Shown in pieces: positions 20,877-31,304 of a stretch of DNA of 64,000 nt (positions are counted from its first letter, which is position 1; every line of letters begins with the position of its first letter). The DNA comes from Rhizoclosmatium globosum (taxonomy: Eukaryota > Chytridiomycota > Chytridiomycetes > Chytridiales > Chytriomycetaceae), in NCBI GenBank assembly GCA_002104985.1, contig MCGO01000065.1, forward strand, positions 1 through 64,000, given 5' to 3'. The position numbers and the translations under genes were made by a program. The notes under the pieces are model-generated. The model was not told the origin of the DNA and searched no databases. It worked only from the letters and a program-made list of their open reading frames with translations.

Positions 20877-21802
20877 TCAAAGACATTGGCATTGCGACAC
20901 AATTTGGCCAGGAATATAGACATCCACGATGGGAACTCCACGAAACACGTCATCGGCATCGACTTCAAACTGCCCGGGAGTTAATGGCCGTATTTCCGCT
21001 GCATTACTACCGCGTCTTTGAGATGCTGAAGCTGTATGGTTTGTGAAAGGGTATATTGGGAACGGCGGAACTGAGACAGGTACAGTTTCAAAAGGCCCTC
21101 GAAATAGAGAATCGAAACACAACGGCTCTGATTCAAATAGATTCGATGTAGATGAATTCGCGGTGGATGTTCCATAATTAAATGAATCCGTGCTCCATTG
21201 TTTCGTGAGCGGTTGTATTTCCCGCGACAGAGATCGAACTGTATTTGAGGTTAAGCTGTCCCGACTTCGAGCATGTTTCAAGTGTTTCGAGGGTATATTA
21301 GAGGTGTATGGATTCGTAGTGGTACTACTTTGCATTATGAGGACTCGAAGGAGTTGAAGGGACGCAATGAATAGGTCTGATACGATGAGGAAGTGACGAG
21401 ACACTCGAGCTGGTAGAGTTCTCAATTAGGTCTCTAATAGATTATGTAGAAGGTACTGATAATTACCGCGTCCAAAGAAGTCGATGATGAGAGGCGGGTT
21501 TGAGGTTGAGCGGGTCCAGTGGTTCACAACAAAGATAACGTTGATTCCAATAATGTAAAAGATTGTCCTTCGAAGCGACTTTGCAACCAAGGCAGGCGAT
21601 TGCGGCTATGGCAAGCGAGTCAGGGCCCACATAGAAACAGGGTTAAGACACAAACCAGCTGAGTTGCCGTTCGAAGAAGAAGCGCAAACACGGAACAGTC
21701 TTGCAAATAAAGCGAACTAAACGCAACAAAGAGAACGTGTTCGAGCGAGCCAATCAGCGCAGACACTTCTTTGGCCTCTTTTCGGGTCTTTGGCAACCGC
21801 AT
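20877..21802 (-). CDS. DUF1746 family membrane protein (Dsc4-type)
   Basis: Start at 21802 (MRLPKTRKEAKEVSALIG). Exon 1 has SLYLQDCSVFALLLRT, the DCSxFxLLLR signature of DUF1746. After a ~50-nt intron comes AKSLRRTIFYIIGINVIFVV and PLIIDFFGR; a second intron (donor GTAATT near 21467, acceptor before CTCGAGTG) leads to ARVSRHFLIVSDLFIASLQL, again as in the family's last conserved block. About three or four TM helices, then a Ser/Thr-rich cytosolic tail of ~150 residues. In fission yeast a DUF1746 protein is Dsc4, part of the Golgi Dsc ubiquitin ligase that cleaves SREBP; that role is inferred here. The ATG is 32 bp from the divergent DHHC gene, itself often a Golgi enzyme. Confidence 0.75.
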
Positions 21803-21834
21803 CTTTTTAAACAAAGAAACATTCAACGAAATCG

Positions 21835-22981
21835 ATGCGCGTTGACTGGGACTTGGTTTGGAAGGGGCTGGCCTGGATTCCCGTGGGCCTGACTGTGCTT
21901 CTCGTGGCATGGTCGTACTATGGATTCGTGGGCACGGCTATTTGGCAGCTGAAGGGCTGGGACTTTGCCCTGGTGTCAGTGCCGTACCACATTGTGCTTC
22001 TTCTCTGGGCGGCTTCATACTTCAGAGTGATTGCAACTCTTCCTGGATATCCTCATGGTGCTCGCAAACTGTCTACTTCAGCAACAAAGACAAAGGTTGA
22101 CACATCAGATATTGAACAACAGCAAGGTCTCTTGAACGAATCCTCAATTGAATTGGAAGCTCCTATTCTTCAGGAACCTACCTTCGTGAGTCTTGAAACA
22201 AAGAGGGATGGGAAACCGCGATACTGCAAAAAGTGTCAGGCTTGGAAACCCGATCGTGCACATCACTGTTCGCAGTGTGGAATCTGTGTATTACGGATGG
22301 GTGCGTTCTCTTTCCCTTCTTGTATTCTATATTTCTGTCGACGCTTACCAATCTCTATATTCTACGATAGACCACCACTGCGTCTTTATAAATTGCTGTG
22401 TAGGCTGGAAGAACCACAAATTCTTTTTCCTCTTCCTCTTCTACACAGTCATATACTGTGCCGGAATCTGCATCTACCTCGTGCAACACCTGATTCGTGC
22501 GTTCAAAGCACGACACGTCTCGGAAATCATAATTCAATTGAACTTGCATTGGCTGTTTCTGATTTTCGTGTCGGGTGCGTTTGGGGTTGTGTTGTTGACG
22601 TTCTTGGGGATGCATGTGGTGTATGTTTTGACCAACAAGACTACAATTGAGAGTATGGAGAGGGCGAGGCGGATTCGGCTGGATGGGTATAGCGTTAGTA
22701 CGACACCGGCAATGGATACGGAGATGGCTTCGACGAGGACTGCTGCATCGTCCATAATATCAACAACAACTCCAACATCGACAGCAACGACGGCATGGTC
22801 ACAATATGGAGTAAATATATTTGATGTGGGTGCAAAAGAAAATTGGAAGGCTGTGATGGGACGTGATTGGAGGGTTTGGTTCCTGCCAATTGATTCCAGT
22901 GAGGGCGATGGACATACTTTCCCCATCAATTATGACGCGATGGAAAAGTTGCGGAGGATGAGTGCTGCCACGAGTGTATAA
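21835..22981 (+). CDS. DHHC-type protein S-palmitoyltransferase
   Basis: Two exons (21835-22300 and 22371-22981) encode 358 aa; the 70-nt intron splits the Asp codon of the catalytic motif and phases agree. Two N-terminal TM helices (LAWIPVGLTVLLVAWSYYGF and WDFALVSVPYHIVLLLWAAS) precede the cysteine-rich domain: RYCKKCQAWKPDRAHHCSQC, then GICVLRM and DHHCVFINCCVGWKNHKFF, with the catalytic Cys in DHHC. Two more TM helices follow (LFLFYTVIYCAGICIYLV and WLFLIFVSGAFGVVLLTFLG), then the TTIE version of the TTxE motif. The Ser/Thr-rich C-tail is cytosolic. The enzyme attaches palmitate to Cys of membrane proteins. Layout and length fit Pfa3/ZDHHC2-15-like enzymes; the exact orthologue is not decided. 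Confidence 0.95.
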
Positions 22982-23100
22982 TAATTTTGAACCAATGAAA
23001 ATAGAAGTTATGAAAGTACTACTGCAATAATTTTAGTGTTATGAGATTCTGGTTATTTCAAATGAGGTCAGAGAAACGAAAAATGAGAGAACGATGAAAG

Positions 23101-24763
23101 TTAAAGAAGGCAGGCCAATAAGGCAAGTGCAGAAGACCCAAGACTCGCAATGAAGGAACCACTTTTGGTTGTGGTAGAAATCACAGTCGCAACAGCAGTC
23201 GACACAGCACGCGTTGTTGTCGTAGTTGTAGTTGTAGTCGTAGTAAGTGGATTCGCCCACTTCATACGACCTGTAGCATCCAACGTGTCAATCAACCCCA
23301 TAAACATTGTGCGCACTGCTGTATCATTCGTCACCCTGAAATCCGTCCAAAACTCTTCTTGTTTTGCATCCTCGAAAATATACGCAGCTTGCAAAAGTGG
23401 GTAAGAATCGAGAAGTTTGGTGGAGAGGACTTCTGTCCAGAACGATTTTTGGAAACCGACTTGATCGATGCTGCTTGTAACAGATGCAAAGGTTTGGCCT
23501 GTGCCTGGATTACTACCTGATCCTGATTCCCATGCGGCAGAGCATTCCGAAATCTATAAATATTGGTAAATCGATTCAATGTTTTAACCAACAGAAAAAC
23601 TCACCACAAAAGGTTTTTGATACACTTTGGCATATTCATTGTAAACAGTAGCCATAGAGTCAGAGACGTAACTTGGAGGCATGGGGTTATTGTACCCGAA
23701 CCCCTTCCAATAGACTGAAGTACCAACAACATCGACGTAGTCCGTACCAGGCCAGTATTCGGTGTTTCCAGGTTTCAAATCAAAGTTCGGGGACCAGACA
23801 ATCTTTGTGGAGGGAGAGTATTGCTTCATGATTGTATACATTCTTTTCCAAACACGAACATAGTATTCCGGTGCAGTTGGTGGGCCGTAGTTCATCCAAT
23901 CGCCGTTCATTTCTGTTTGATAGAATATATTAGGAATTCGTGTCTTGTTAATCTCCTGGTGATCCTTCATGGTTGATGGGACAGCTATAAATAGAAAACA
24001 GGCGGTTGTATTCAAGTCCACGCATTCTCATTTCGCGCATTGATTGCGGTTCTTTTTACGATTTTCTGATTCCGTTTGCCTTCTTCATGACTAACAAGTT
24101 TCTGTGATCCCTTAATTAGTTCCTTCAAGTCGATATCTGAATTTGACACACGCATACTTCGCTCGCTTCACTCCACTTCACTCATTGGAATATCACTGCC
24201 ACTATATACGTAAGCTGACTAAACAAGGACATACCAGGCAGCCAACGTAAAAAGGTCTCTCTGTCCTTGATGGCACCCATTCTTCTGGCAAGTCTAATGA
24301 TATCTTCGTCACGAATGATATCAAGTCCCATGGACCCATTTGCAAGGATAGGGTAGTTGTAGATGGTCATAAAGACCGATGCATCCGTTCCGTCGTCCCA
24401 ATTAGGCACATTTGAGAGATATGTCTTGTTAAGAACTGGATCAAAGTCAATGATCTCAGTCTTGTCCTGGGAGAGTGCAAAGGGGATGTCTTGAGCGGCC
24501 TGGAACGAGGGGAAGCGGCGGCGCATCTTCGAGTTCCATTCGCCTGGCGTGCCGACAATGAACCAAGTGCCGAGGACGAAGGGCGATGTTGACGTTGAGT
24601 TTGAGGTTGATTGCGGCGTTTGAACTTGGGCGAGTTGGGCCGTTGTTGTCGTTGTTTCTGGTGGAACAACTGACGTGGCTGTTGAAGTGGTCGAAGAAGA
24701 GAGCTGTGCCTGGGCAGAACCAGCGAGAAGAGCGATGAGGACGGCAAGGACTGGAGGCCGCAT
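23101..24763 (-). CDS. Secreted GH26-type glycoside hydrolase with GPI-anchor-like tail
   Basis: Three exons (24763-24235, 23912-23605, 23553-23101) encode 429 aa with all phases agreeing. A signal peptide (MRPPVLAVLIALLAGSAQA) is followed by a Ser/Thr linker and the catalytic domain: FVLGTWFIVGTPGEW, ETFLRWLPEMNGDWMNYG (acid/base Glu in PEMNGDW, formed exactly at the exon junction), KIVWSPNFD, YWPGTDYVDVVGTSVYWKG, and PFVVISECSAAW with the likely nucleophile Glu. These are hallmarks of family 26, mostly beta-mannanases. The C-terminus has a run of Thr and then a hydrophobic end (SLGSSALALLACLL), typical of a GPI signal, so the enzyme is probably held at the cell surface. Intron 1 is 322 nt, long for this genome. 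Substrate is inferred from family only. Confidence 0.82.
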
Positions 24764-25073
24764 TTTTGGAAAACTTATTTCGAACTCGGCTTTTGATGGG
24801 CTTTTGATGCGAGTTTGAATAATGCCTGAGACGATTAGCAAAGAAAGGCTTGCTCAAATGTTGAAGCACTTCTCTAAGAGCTTGTTCTATCTCTGTGAAC
24901 GAATCAAATTGTTGTCGATATTGGTTCCAAAACCCACAATCTTTGAATGTGCTACAGATCATAGCGAGGAGAACTCGTTCAGAATAAGAAAGAACAGTCG
25001 AAGTAACGGTGGTATTTACACGAATCTTTCAGTTCGTTGTCTCTTTCTTTCTTTCTTCCAGTTTTCTATCCAA

Positions 25074-26993
25074 ATGGACACCAACGCGCCAACATCGGCA
25101 GGATCCAAACGAAAGCACGATGAACCAGGCGAGGAACAGTCTGAGCATGTTCAAGTGAGAACTCTCCACCAGTGAGAGTGTTCAGCTAATAACAACTTGC
25201 CCAGCACTCGCACTTCACGATGGCTTCTCCGGCCCAGAAACGATCGTTCATCGCGACAGAGTCTCCTGCTGGATCACCGATGAAAGGCGTTGAGTCGCCC
25301 GTGGGCATTCAGAAGGTATGAAAGGCCCTGCCATAAGCAACTCAGCACTGTAGCTAACCCTCCCCAATCCAAACAGCCTCTTCCTCCAAAGCGCAACCGT
25401 ATGTCCATTAATTTATAAAGCCTCAACAAAATCGAATTAATTTGTCTACTTCAGTGTTTATGACGGTGCCTCGCTCATCAAATGAAGACGACGACGACGA
25501 ACAACCAGAAAGCCCCACCAAATCAAAACCAACAACCGCGAAACCAACACCGGCGAAACCACCCGCATCTGCTTTTGGCTCAACCGCATTTGGAAGCACT
25601 GCATTTGGATCCTCCTTTGCCTCTCCTGCCACTGCTGCAACCTCCTTCTCAGCACTTGCATCAGCGGCCGCAGGAACAAAGAACGGAAACGAGAAAAAGA
25701 ATCCATTTGGATCTACTGCATTTGGGGATGCCGGACGAACATCATTTGGAGGAGTTGGAAGCGGTTTCGGAAGTCCGTTCGGAGCCACCGCTTCTACTTC
25801 AACCAGTGCGTTCGGCAGTGTATCTTCTTTCGCAGGATTTGGAAATGGTACTGGAACAGCTTCCAAAGATGCAAAAGTTTCTCCGACTCCAAAGCCTGCT
25901 ACCTTGTCTCCAACAAAAGCTACCCCATCGTCTCCTTCCAAATCTCCTGTGACTGCAGCAACAGAAAAGAAACCAACAACTCCAGTTTCTTCAACTCCTT
26001 CTGCCGCTACCACTGCTGCTATTCCAGAAGCTCTTAAGGCTGTTTCGCCAACAGTTTCGAGTGTCACTTTCAGTGGGTCTCTTGGAGGTCGTGATTCAGA
26101 ACAAATCAGCGGAAAGGATGCACTTGGTTCGGTAAGTAGTTTGTTGCATAAAGCATATTCCATAATCATCACCCTAAATCGCGCGGCTACGCAGAACTCA
26201 ACAGTGAAGGCAGTTTCATTCAAATCTTCTGAACCAACATTTGGTTCCAAAGGGTCATCTTCCACTCTTACATTCGGGGCTTTCAGCAGTACCTCCTCAT
26301 CTGCGTTTGGAAACTCGTCGTCGAAAGCGGGATCGTCGTTTGAAGAGTTGTTGAAGTCTTCCAAGCCATCAGCTGGAACCAAAGAAGATGATGAAGATGA
26401 TGCTGGAGGCGCCGATGATGATGACGATCCTACCAAATTTGAAGTTCCAATTGAAAAGAAGACCGATATTCCTGAAGTTGAAGTCAAGACTGGTGAAGAA
26501 GATGAAAGCAACATTGTACAGGTACATTAATTACCCATATCGCCATTATTGAAGTCTTATTGAATCGTATTCAACCAGATTCGCTGTAAACTATACCGAA
26601 AAGACGAAGCAGGCGCATGGAAGGAACGAGGAATCGGAAACCTCAAATTAAATTGTGATGAGTCCTCAGCCTCAGCGCGACTCGTGATGAGGACTGAAGG
26701 AGCGTTACGGCTGATTTTGAATTCGAAAGTCATGCCGCAGATGCCATGCAAGATTGTCCAGGAAAAGTTTGTGCAGTTTCTATGTGCTGAGAGTGGAAGT
26801 TCTGCTAGTGGAGAAGGAGAGGAGAAAGCTGGAACTACTACACAGGGAGAAGCCAAGTTGACCTGGTTTTTGGCAAAGGTTTGTTTTTTCTTGGATGGAA
26901 TGCATGGTATCTAATTGTAATTTGTAGACTGCCAATGCAAACCTGGCAACAAAGCTGTACAACAATATTCGCGTCTTTTCAGAGAATGAGTGA
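25074..26993 (+). CDS. RanBP3/Yrb2-like Ran-binding protein with FG repeats
   Basis: Seven exons (25074-25154, 25205-25315, 25377-25398, 25455-26131, 26195-26521, 26579-26878, 26928-26993) give 527 aa with consistent phases. The N-terminus has KR-rich stretches (GSKRKHDEPGEE, PPKRN), a possible NLS. Residues ~85-230 carry FG dipeptides (AFGSTAFGSTAFGSSF, GSGFGSPFG). The C-terminal Ran-binding domain shows KTGEEDESNIVQ, CKLYRKDEAGAWKERGIGNL, ARLVMRTEGALRLILNSKV and WFLAKTANANLATKLYNNI. The RTEGALRLILN form is closer to RanBP3/Yrb2 than to RanBP1. These proteins bind RanGTP and assist Crm1-dependent export. Exon 3 is only 22 nt. The 63-nt intron at 26132-26194 has no stop and is in frame. Nup2/Nup50 is a less likely alternative. 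Confidence 0.88.
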
Positions 26994-27265
26994 TGATATT
27001 TACATCAGCAAGGTCAGACTGGTGTGATCAATGAAGTATTTAATGCCATACAAATAAATCAAAGGTTCCCATTGATCCATACAGTTGGGAGTACTCCCTT
27101 ACCAACTCAAATTCAACTTCCACGATCTTGAACTATCCCCGGACCCTTCAAAACTTAGACGCTGTGCAGGAAAGATGCTAACACAAGGATATTCTCAACT
27201 TGGTCCCACACCAACTGCTGAACTGCAACAAACGAAAGCCGTTTATCAAGGTATTTGTCGTGCTT

Positions 27266-28175
27266 TTAGAAGGATTTTTGAGCTTCCTTCTCAACCTTCC
27301 TCTCCGACGCAGTCACAAGTTTTTGGGCCTCCTTGTCAGCTTCCCTTTGTGCGATGGCAACGTCACTGGTCCAGTCCGGGAAATCAATGACCACTTCTGG
27401 GAAGTAGTCGTCCACGTCCTCCTCCAGAACGTTTGCGTCTGGTGCGCCTGTATCAGCAACAATGGCCGGAATATCCTCAATGGTGATTTTGTCGGCAACA
27501 ACTTGAGGGACAACGCTCGCATCGGAATTTGGGGCAGTACTGGTTGAAGACTGGCGAAGTTCTTCAAGCTCTTTTATGTTCGGCCAGGCGACCAGTGGCA
27601 AGACAAGTTTCCAGCTTCTGCTGTTCAAGTTCAGGCTCCTTTGACGACAATCGGACTAACGCTTGGTCCAAGTTCCGGTTTGCCACTTGGAGTGTGATTC
27701 CCAAAGCACTAATCGTGGCCACATGATTGTCACAATAGATGCTTCGACTGAAATAGTTGAACTGTGAGAACATACAAGCGTAGAATAAACCTCACCTTCA
27801 CTCAGCAAGTTTTTCGACCAGGTCTTAAATTTTTGGACAGATGAAGCTTTGGCAGTGAGAAGTTTTGTGATGGTAATTTGAGCCGCGTCATAGTCTTCCT
27901 TGCCGATCCGAACCAAATCTCCGTAAGCCTTTGCCCAGGGCAGAAGAATATCAGTCATGTCAAAGGGAGTAATTGCTTGCCACTGATAAATAAATACTCA
28001 CCAGCAATGCTAGCCAAATGGATTTACGCTTCTTCCAACTAATGCTTTTGATTTTGATATCTTTGTGGCTCCTCAATTGCAGCAAGAATCTTGACTTTAT
28101 ACCTGCCAATCTCAGGGTTCCACTTCCAGGAATGCAATGTAATAAACAAAGTTATTCATTTTTGTCAGTTAGAAT
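27266..28175 (-). CDS. 3' part of an unrecognised TM/coiled-coil gene (left member of a pair)
   Basis: Minus-strand pieces, in order: a short hydrophobic region (KRKSIWLALL) near 28000; a helical part (TDILLPWAKAYGDLVRIGKE, ITITKLLTAKASSVQKFKTW) at 27960-27800; after an intron, ATISALGITLQVANRNLDQA and LSSKEPELEQQKLETC; then an acidic tail (ANVLEEDVDDYFPEVVIDF) and a Lys/Glu helix ending EKEAQKSF at 27266. The frame changes near 27610 between LETC and LPLVAWPNIKELEELR, so an intron or indel lies there. The layout (one TM then a coiled coil) matches the gene at 31305-33178. The upstream part appears to lie beyond the 178-bp repeat array. No known family. Exon borders are uncertain. Confidence 0.5.
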
Positions 28176-28284
28176 TTCTTTCCCATTTGGTGTTTATTCA
28201 CCATAAGTACCAAAATTTGGAAAATACCAAGAGAAAAACAAAAATTATTCAAGAAAGTCAGTTCATACCTTAAACCACTTAAAA

Positions 28285-30817
28285 TACTTGACCCACAGCT
28301 CAGGGAAGATGCGTTGGTCAAAACAGATCCATTTTCAATGGCGTATCCAGAAGAAAAGACAACTGGACCGTGAGAGGCGGAGAATTACTCATACTTGGGG
28401 GGCTGCTCTCAATCCGGTGGAGTTCTTGCTGGGCTCAACAGCCTCGGAAGAAACTCGGTAGCTACTTGACCCGCAGCTCAGGGAAGGCGCGTTGGTCAAA
28501 ACAGATCCATTTTCAATGGCGTATCCAGAAGAAAAGACAACTGGACCGTGAGAGGCGGAGAATTACTCATACTTGGGGGGCTGCTCTCAATCCGGTGGAG
28601 TTCTTGCTGGGCTCAACAGCCTCGGAAGAAACTCGGTAGCTACTTGACCCGCAGCTCAGGGAAGGCGCGTTGGTCAAAACAGATCCATTTTCAATGGCGT
28701 ATCCAGAAGAAAAGACAACTGGACCGTGAGAGGCGGAGAATTACTCATACTTGGGGGGCTGCTCTCAATCCGGTGGAGTTCTTGCTGGGCTCAACAGCCT
28801 CGGAAGAAACTCGGTAGCTACTTGACCCGCAGCTCAGGGAAGGCGCGTTGGTCAAAACAGATCCATTTTCAATGGCGTATCCAGAAGAAAAGACAACTGG
28901 ACCGTGAGAGGCGGAGAATTACTCATACTTGGGGGGCTGCTCTCAATCCGGTGGAGTTCTTGCTGGGCTCAACAGCCTCGGAAGAAACTCGGTAGCTACT
29001 TGACCCGCAGCTCAGGGAAGGCGCGTTGGTCAAAACAGATCCATTTTCAATGGCGTATCCAGAAGAAAAGACAACTGGACCGTGAGAGGCGGAGAATTAC
29101 TCATACTTGGGGGGCTGCTCTCAATCCGGTGGAGTTCTTGCTGGGCTCAACAGCCTCGGAAGAAACTCGGTAGCTACTTGACCCGCAGCTCAGGGAAGGC
29201 GCGTTGGTCAAAACAGATCCATTTTCAATGGCGTATCCAGAAGAAAAGACAACTGGACCGTGAGAGGCGGAGAATTACTCATACTTGGGGGGCTGCTCTC
29301 AATCCGGTGGAGTTCTTGCTGGGCTCAACAGCCTCGGAAGAAACTCGGTAGCTACTTGACCCGCAGCTCAGGGAAGGCGCGTTGGTCAAAACAGATCCAT
29401 TTTCAATGGCGTATCCAGAAGAAAAGACAACTGGACCGTGAGAGGCGGAGAATTACTCATACTTGGGGGGCTGCTCTCAATCCGGTGGAGTTCTTGCTGG
29501 GCTCAACAGCCTCGGAAGAAACTCGGTAGCTACTTGACCCGCAGCTCAGGGAAGGCGCGTTGGTCAAAACAGATCCATTTTCAATGGCGTATCCAGAAGA
29601 AAAGACAACTGGACCGTGAGAGGCGGAGAATTACTCATACTTGGGGGGCTGCTCTCAATCCGGTGGAGTTCTTGCTGGGCTCAACAGCCTCGGAAGAAAC
29701 TCGGTAGCTACTTGACCCGCAGCTCAGGGAAGGCGCGTTGGTCAAAACAGATCCATTTTCAATGGCGTATCCAGAAGAAAAGACAACTGGACCGTGAGAG
29801 GCGGAGAATTACTCATACTTGGGGGGCTGCTCTCAATCCGGTGGAGTTCTTGCTGGGCTCAACAGCCTCGGAAGAAACTCGGTAGCTACTTGACCCGCAG
29901 CTCAGGGAAGGCGCGTTGGTCAAAACAGATCCATTTTCAATGGCGTATCCAGAAGAAAAGACAACTGGACCGTGAGAGGCGGAGAATTACTCATACTTGG
30001 GGGGCTGCTCTCAATCCGGTGGAGTTCTTGCTGGGCTCAACAGCCTCGGAAGAAACTCGGTAGCTACTTGACCCGCAGCTCAGGGAAGGCGCGTTGGTCA
30101 AAACAGATCCATTTTCAATGGCGTATCCAGAAGAAAAGACAACTGGACCGTGAGAGGCGGAGAATTACTCATACTTGGGGGGCTGCTCTCAATCCGGTGG
30201 AGTTCTTGCTGGGCTCAACAGCCTCGGAAGAAACTCGGTAGCTACTTGACCCGCAGCTCAGGGAAGGCGCGTTGGTCAAAACAGATCCATTTTCAATGGC
30301 GTATCCAGAAAAAAAGACAACTGGACCGTGAGAGGCGGAGAATTACTCATACTTGGGGGGCTGCTCTCAATCCGGTGGAGTTCTTGCTGGGCTCAACAGC
30401 CTCGGAAGAAACTCGGTAGCTACTTGACCCGCAGCTCAGGGAAGGCGCGTTGGTCAAAACAGATCCATTTTCAATGGCGTATCCAGAAGAAAAGACAACT
30501 GGACCGTGAGAGGCGGAGAATTACTCATACTTGGGGGGCTGCTCTCAATCCGGTGGAGTTCTTGCTGGGCTCAACAGCCTCGGAAGAAACTCGGTAGCTA
30601 CTTGACCCGCAGCTCAGGGAAGGCGCGTTGGTCAAAACAGATCCATTTTCAATGGCGTATCCAGAAGAAAAGACAACTGGACCGTGAGAGGCGGAGAATT
30701 ACTCATACTTGGGGGGCTGCTCTCAATCCGGTGGAGTTCTTGCTGGGCTCAACAGCCTCGGAAGAAACTCGGTAGCTACTTGACCCGCAGCTCAGGGAAG
30801 GCGCGTTGGTCAAAACC
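28285..30817. repeat. Tandem array of ~14.2 near-identical 178-bp units
   Basis: A 178-bp unit repeats from about 28285 to 30817. The copies look identical to the eye apart from the first, which differs at a few bases (GACCCACAGC for GACCCGCAGC and AAGATGCG for AAGGCGCG), and one G-to-A change near 30311 (AGAAAAAAAG for AGAAGAAAAG). On the minus strand each unit holds a stretch open for 48 codons (GSVLTNAPSLSCGSSSYRVS and on), preceded by a pyrimidine-rich acceptor-like CCAG and followed by a good donor, GTATGAGT, with 32 nt between donor and next acceptor. On the plus strand each unit gives an 89-codon frame that is probably a by-product. 178 is not a multiple of 3, so no frame runs through the array. 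Confidence 0.95.
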
Positions 30818-31069
30818 AATGCCTGGTGGAATCCAATATGATTCTGGATGACAATCTTGTGAACAAACGAACCAGGATTTGGTTGCACTGGAAAGGGATT
30901 CCATACAATGCATTGAACATCTTGGAGGGATATGAGTTTGAGTATTTTGGCACAAGTAGAATGCCAAGGTGGTGGTTTTGAGGACCAAAAGCCAGAAGAT
31001 AATTGATGTCTGCTTCAGATTTTTCTGTTCAGATTTTCTCTGAGCTGGTTTGAAAGGGAAGATAAGCAC
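30818..31069 (-). other. Probable 5' exon sequence of the left TM/coiled-coil gene, upstream of the array
   Basis: In one minus frame this reads ISLQDVQCIVWNPFPVQPNP, then GSFVHKIVIQNHIGFHQ, and runs without a stop into the first array unit (ALVLTNAPSLSCGSS). It aligns loosely with the right-hand gene (SCKVVCLVAPLPVQNYGLDS, VFAVRVVES), which suggests that this exon, the array and 27266-28175 belong to one gene. The start codon was not found. Weak but specific support. Confidence 0.4.
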
Positions 31070-31304
31070 AAGAGTACATTAATTTGATATGTACAAACCA
31101 TTTCATTGTTTCTAATTTCCAGTTGTTGATTCATTATTCTCCACTTTTTATCTTCTCAAGTCACAAGCAATCTAGTGAAACTGGTTAGGACTGAAGAAAT
31201 ATTGAGAATATTGTGTTTACCTTCAAGGAAACTTCAATTCATCCAGCCATAATTCATAAAACACCAGACAAGCACTTGCCATATTATAAGTCACAGGATG
31301 CGCT

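Noticed and set aside
25423..26514. A 363-codon open frame on the minus strand
   Set aside because: It lies antisense to the RanBP3-like gene and is a shadow of its Ser/Ala/Gly/Pro-rich codons; no motif, and no acidic or hydrophobic pattern of its own.
28370..30775. Thirteen identical 89-codon plus-strand frames in the 178-bp array
   Set aside because: They follow from the repeat itself, overlap one another, cannot be joined because 178 is not a multiple of 3, and show no family motif.
28285..30817. CRISPR array
   Set aside because: The whole 178-bp unit repeats with no variable spacers, in a eukaryotic intron-containing context.
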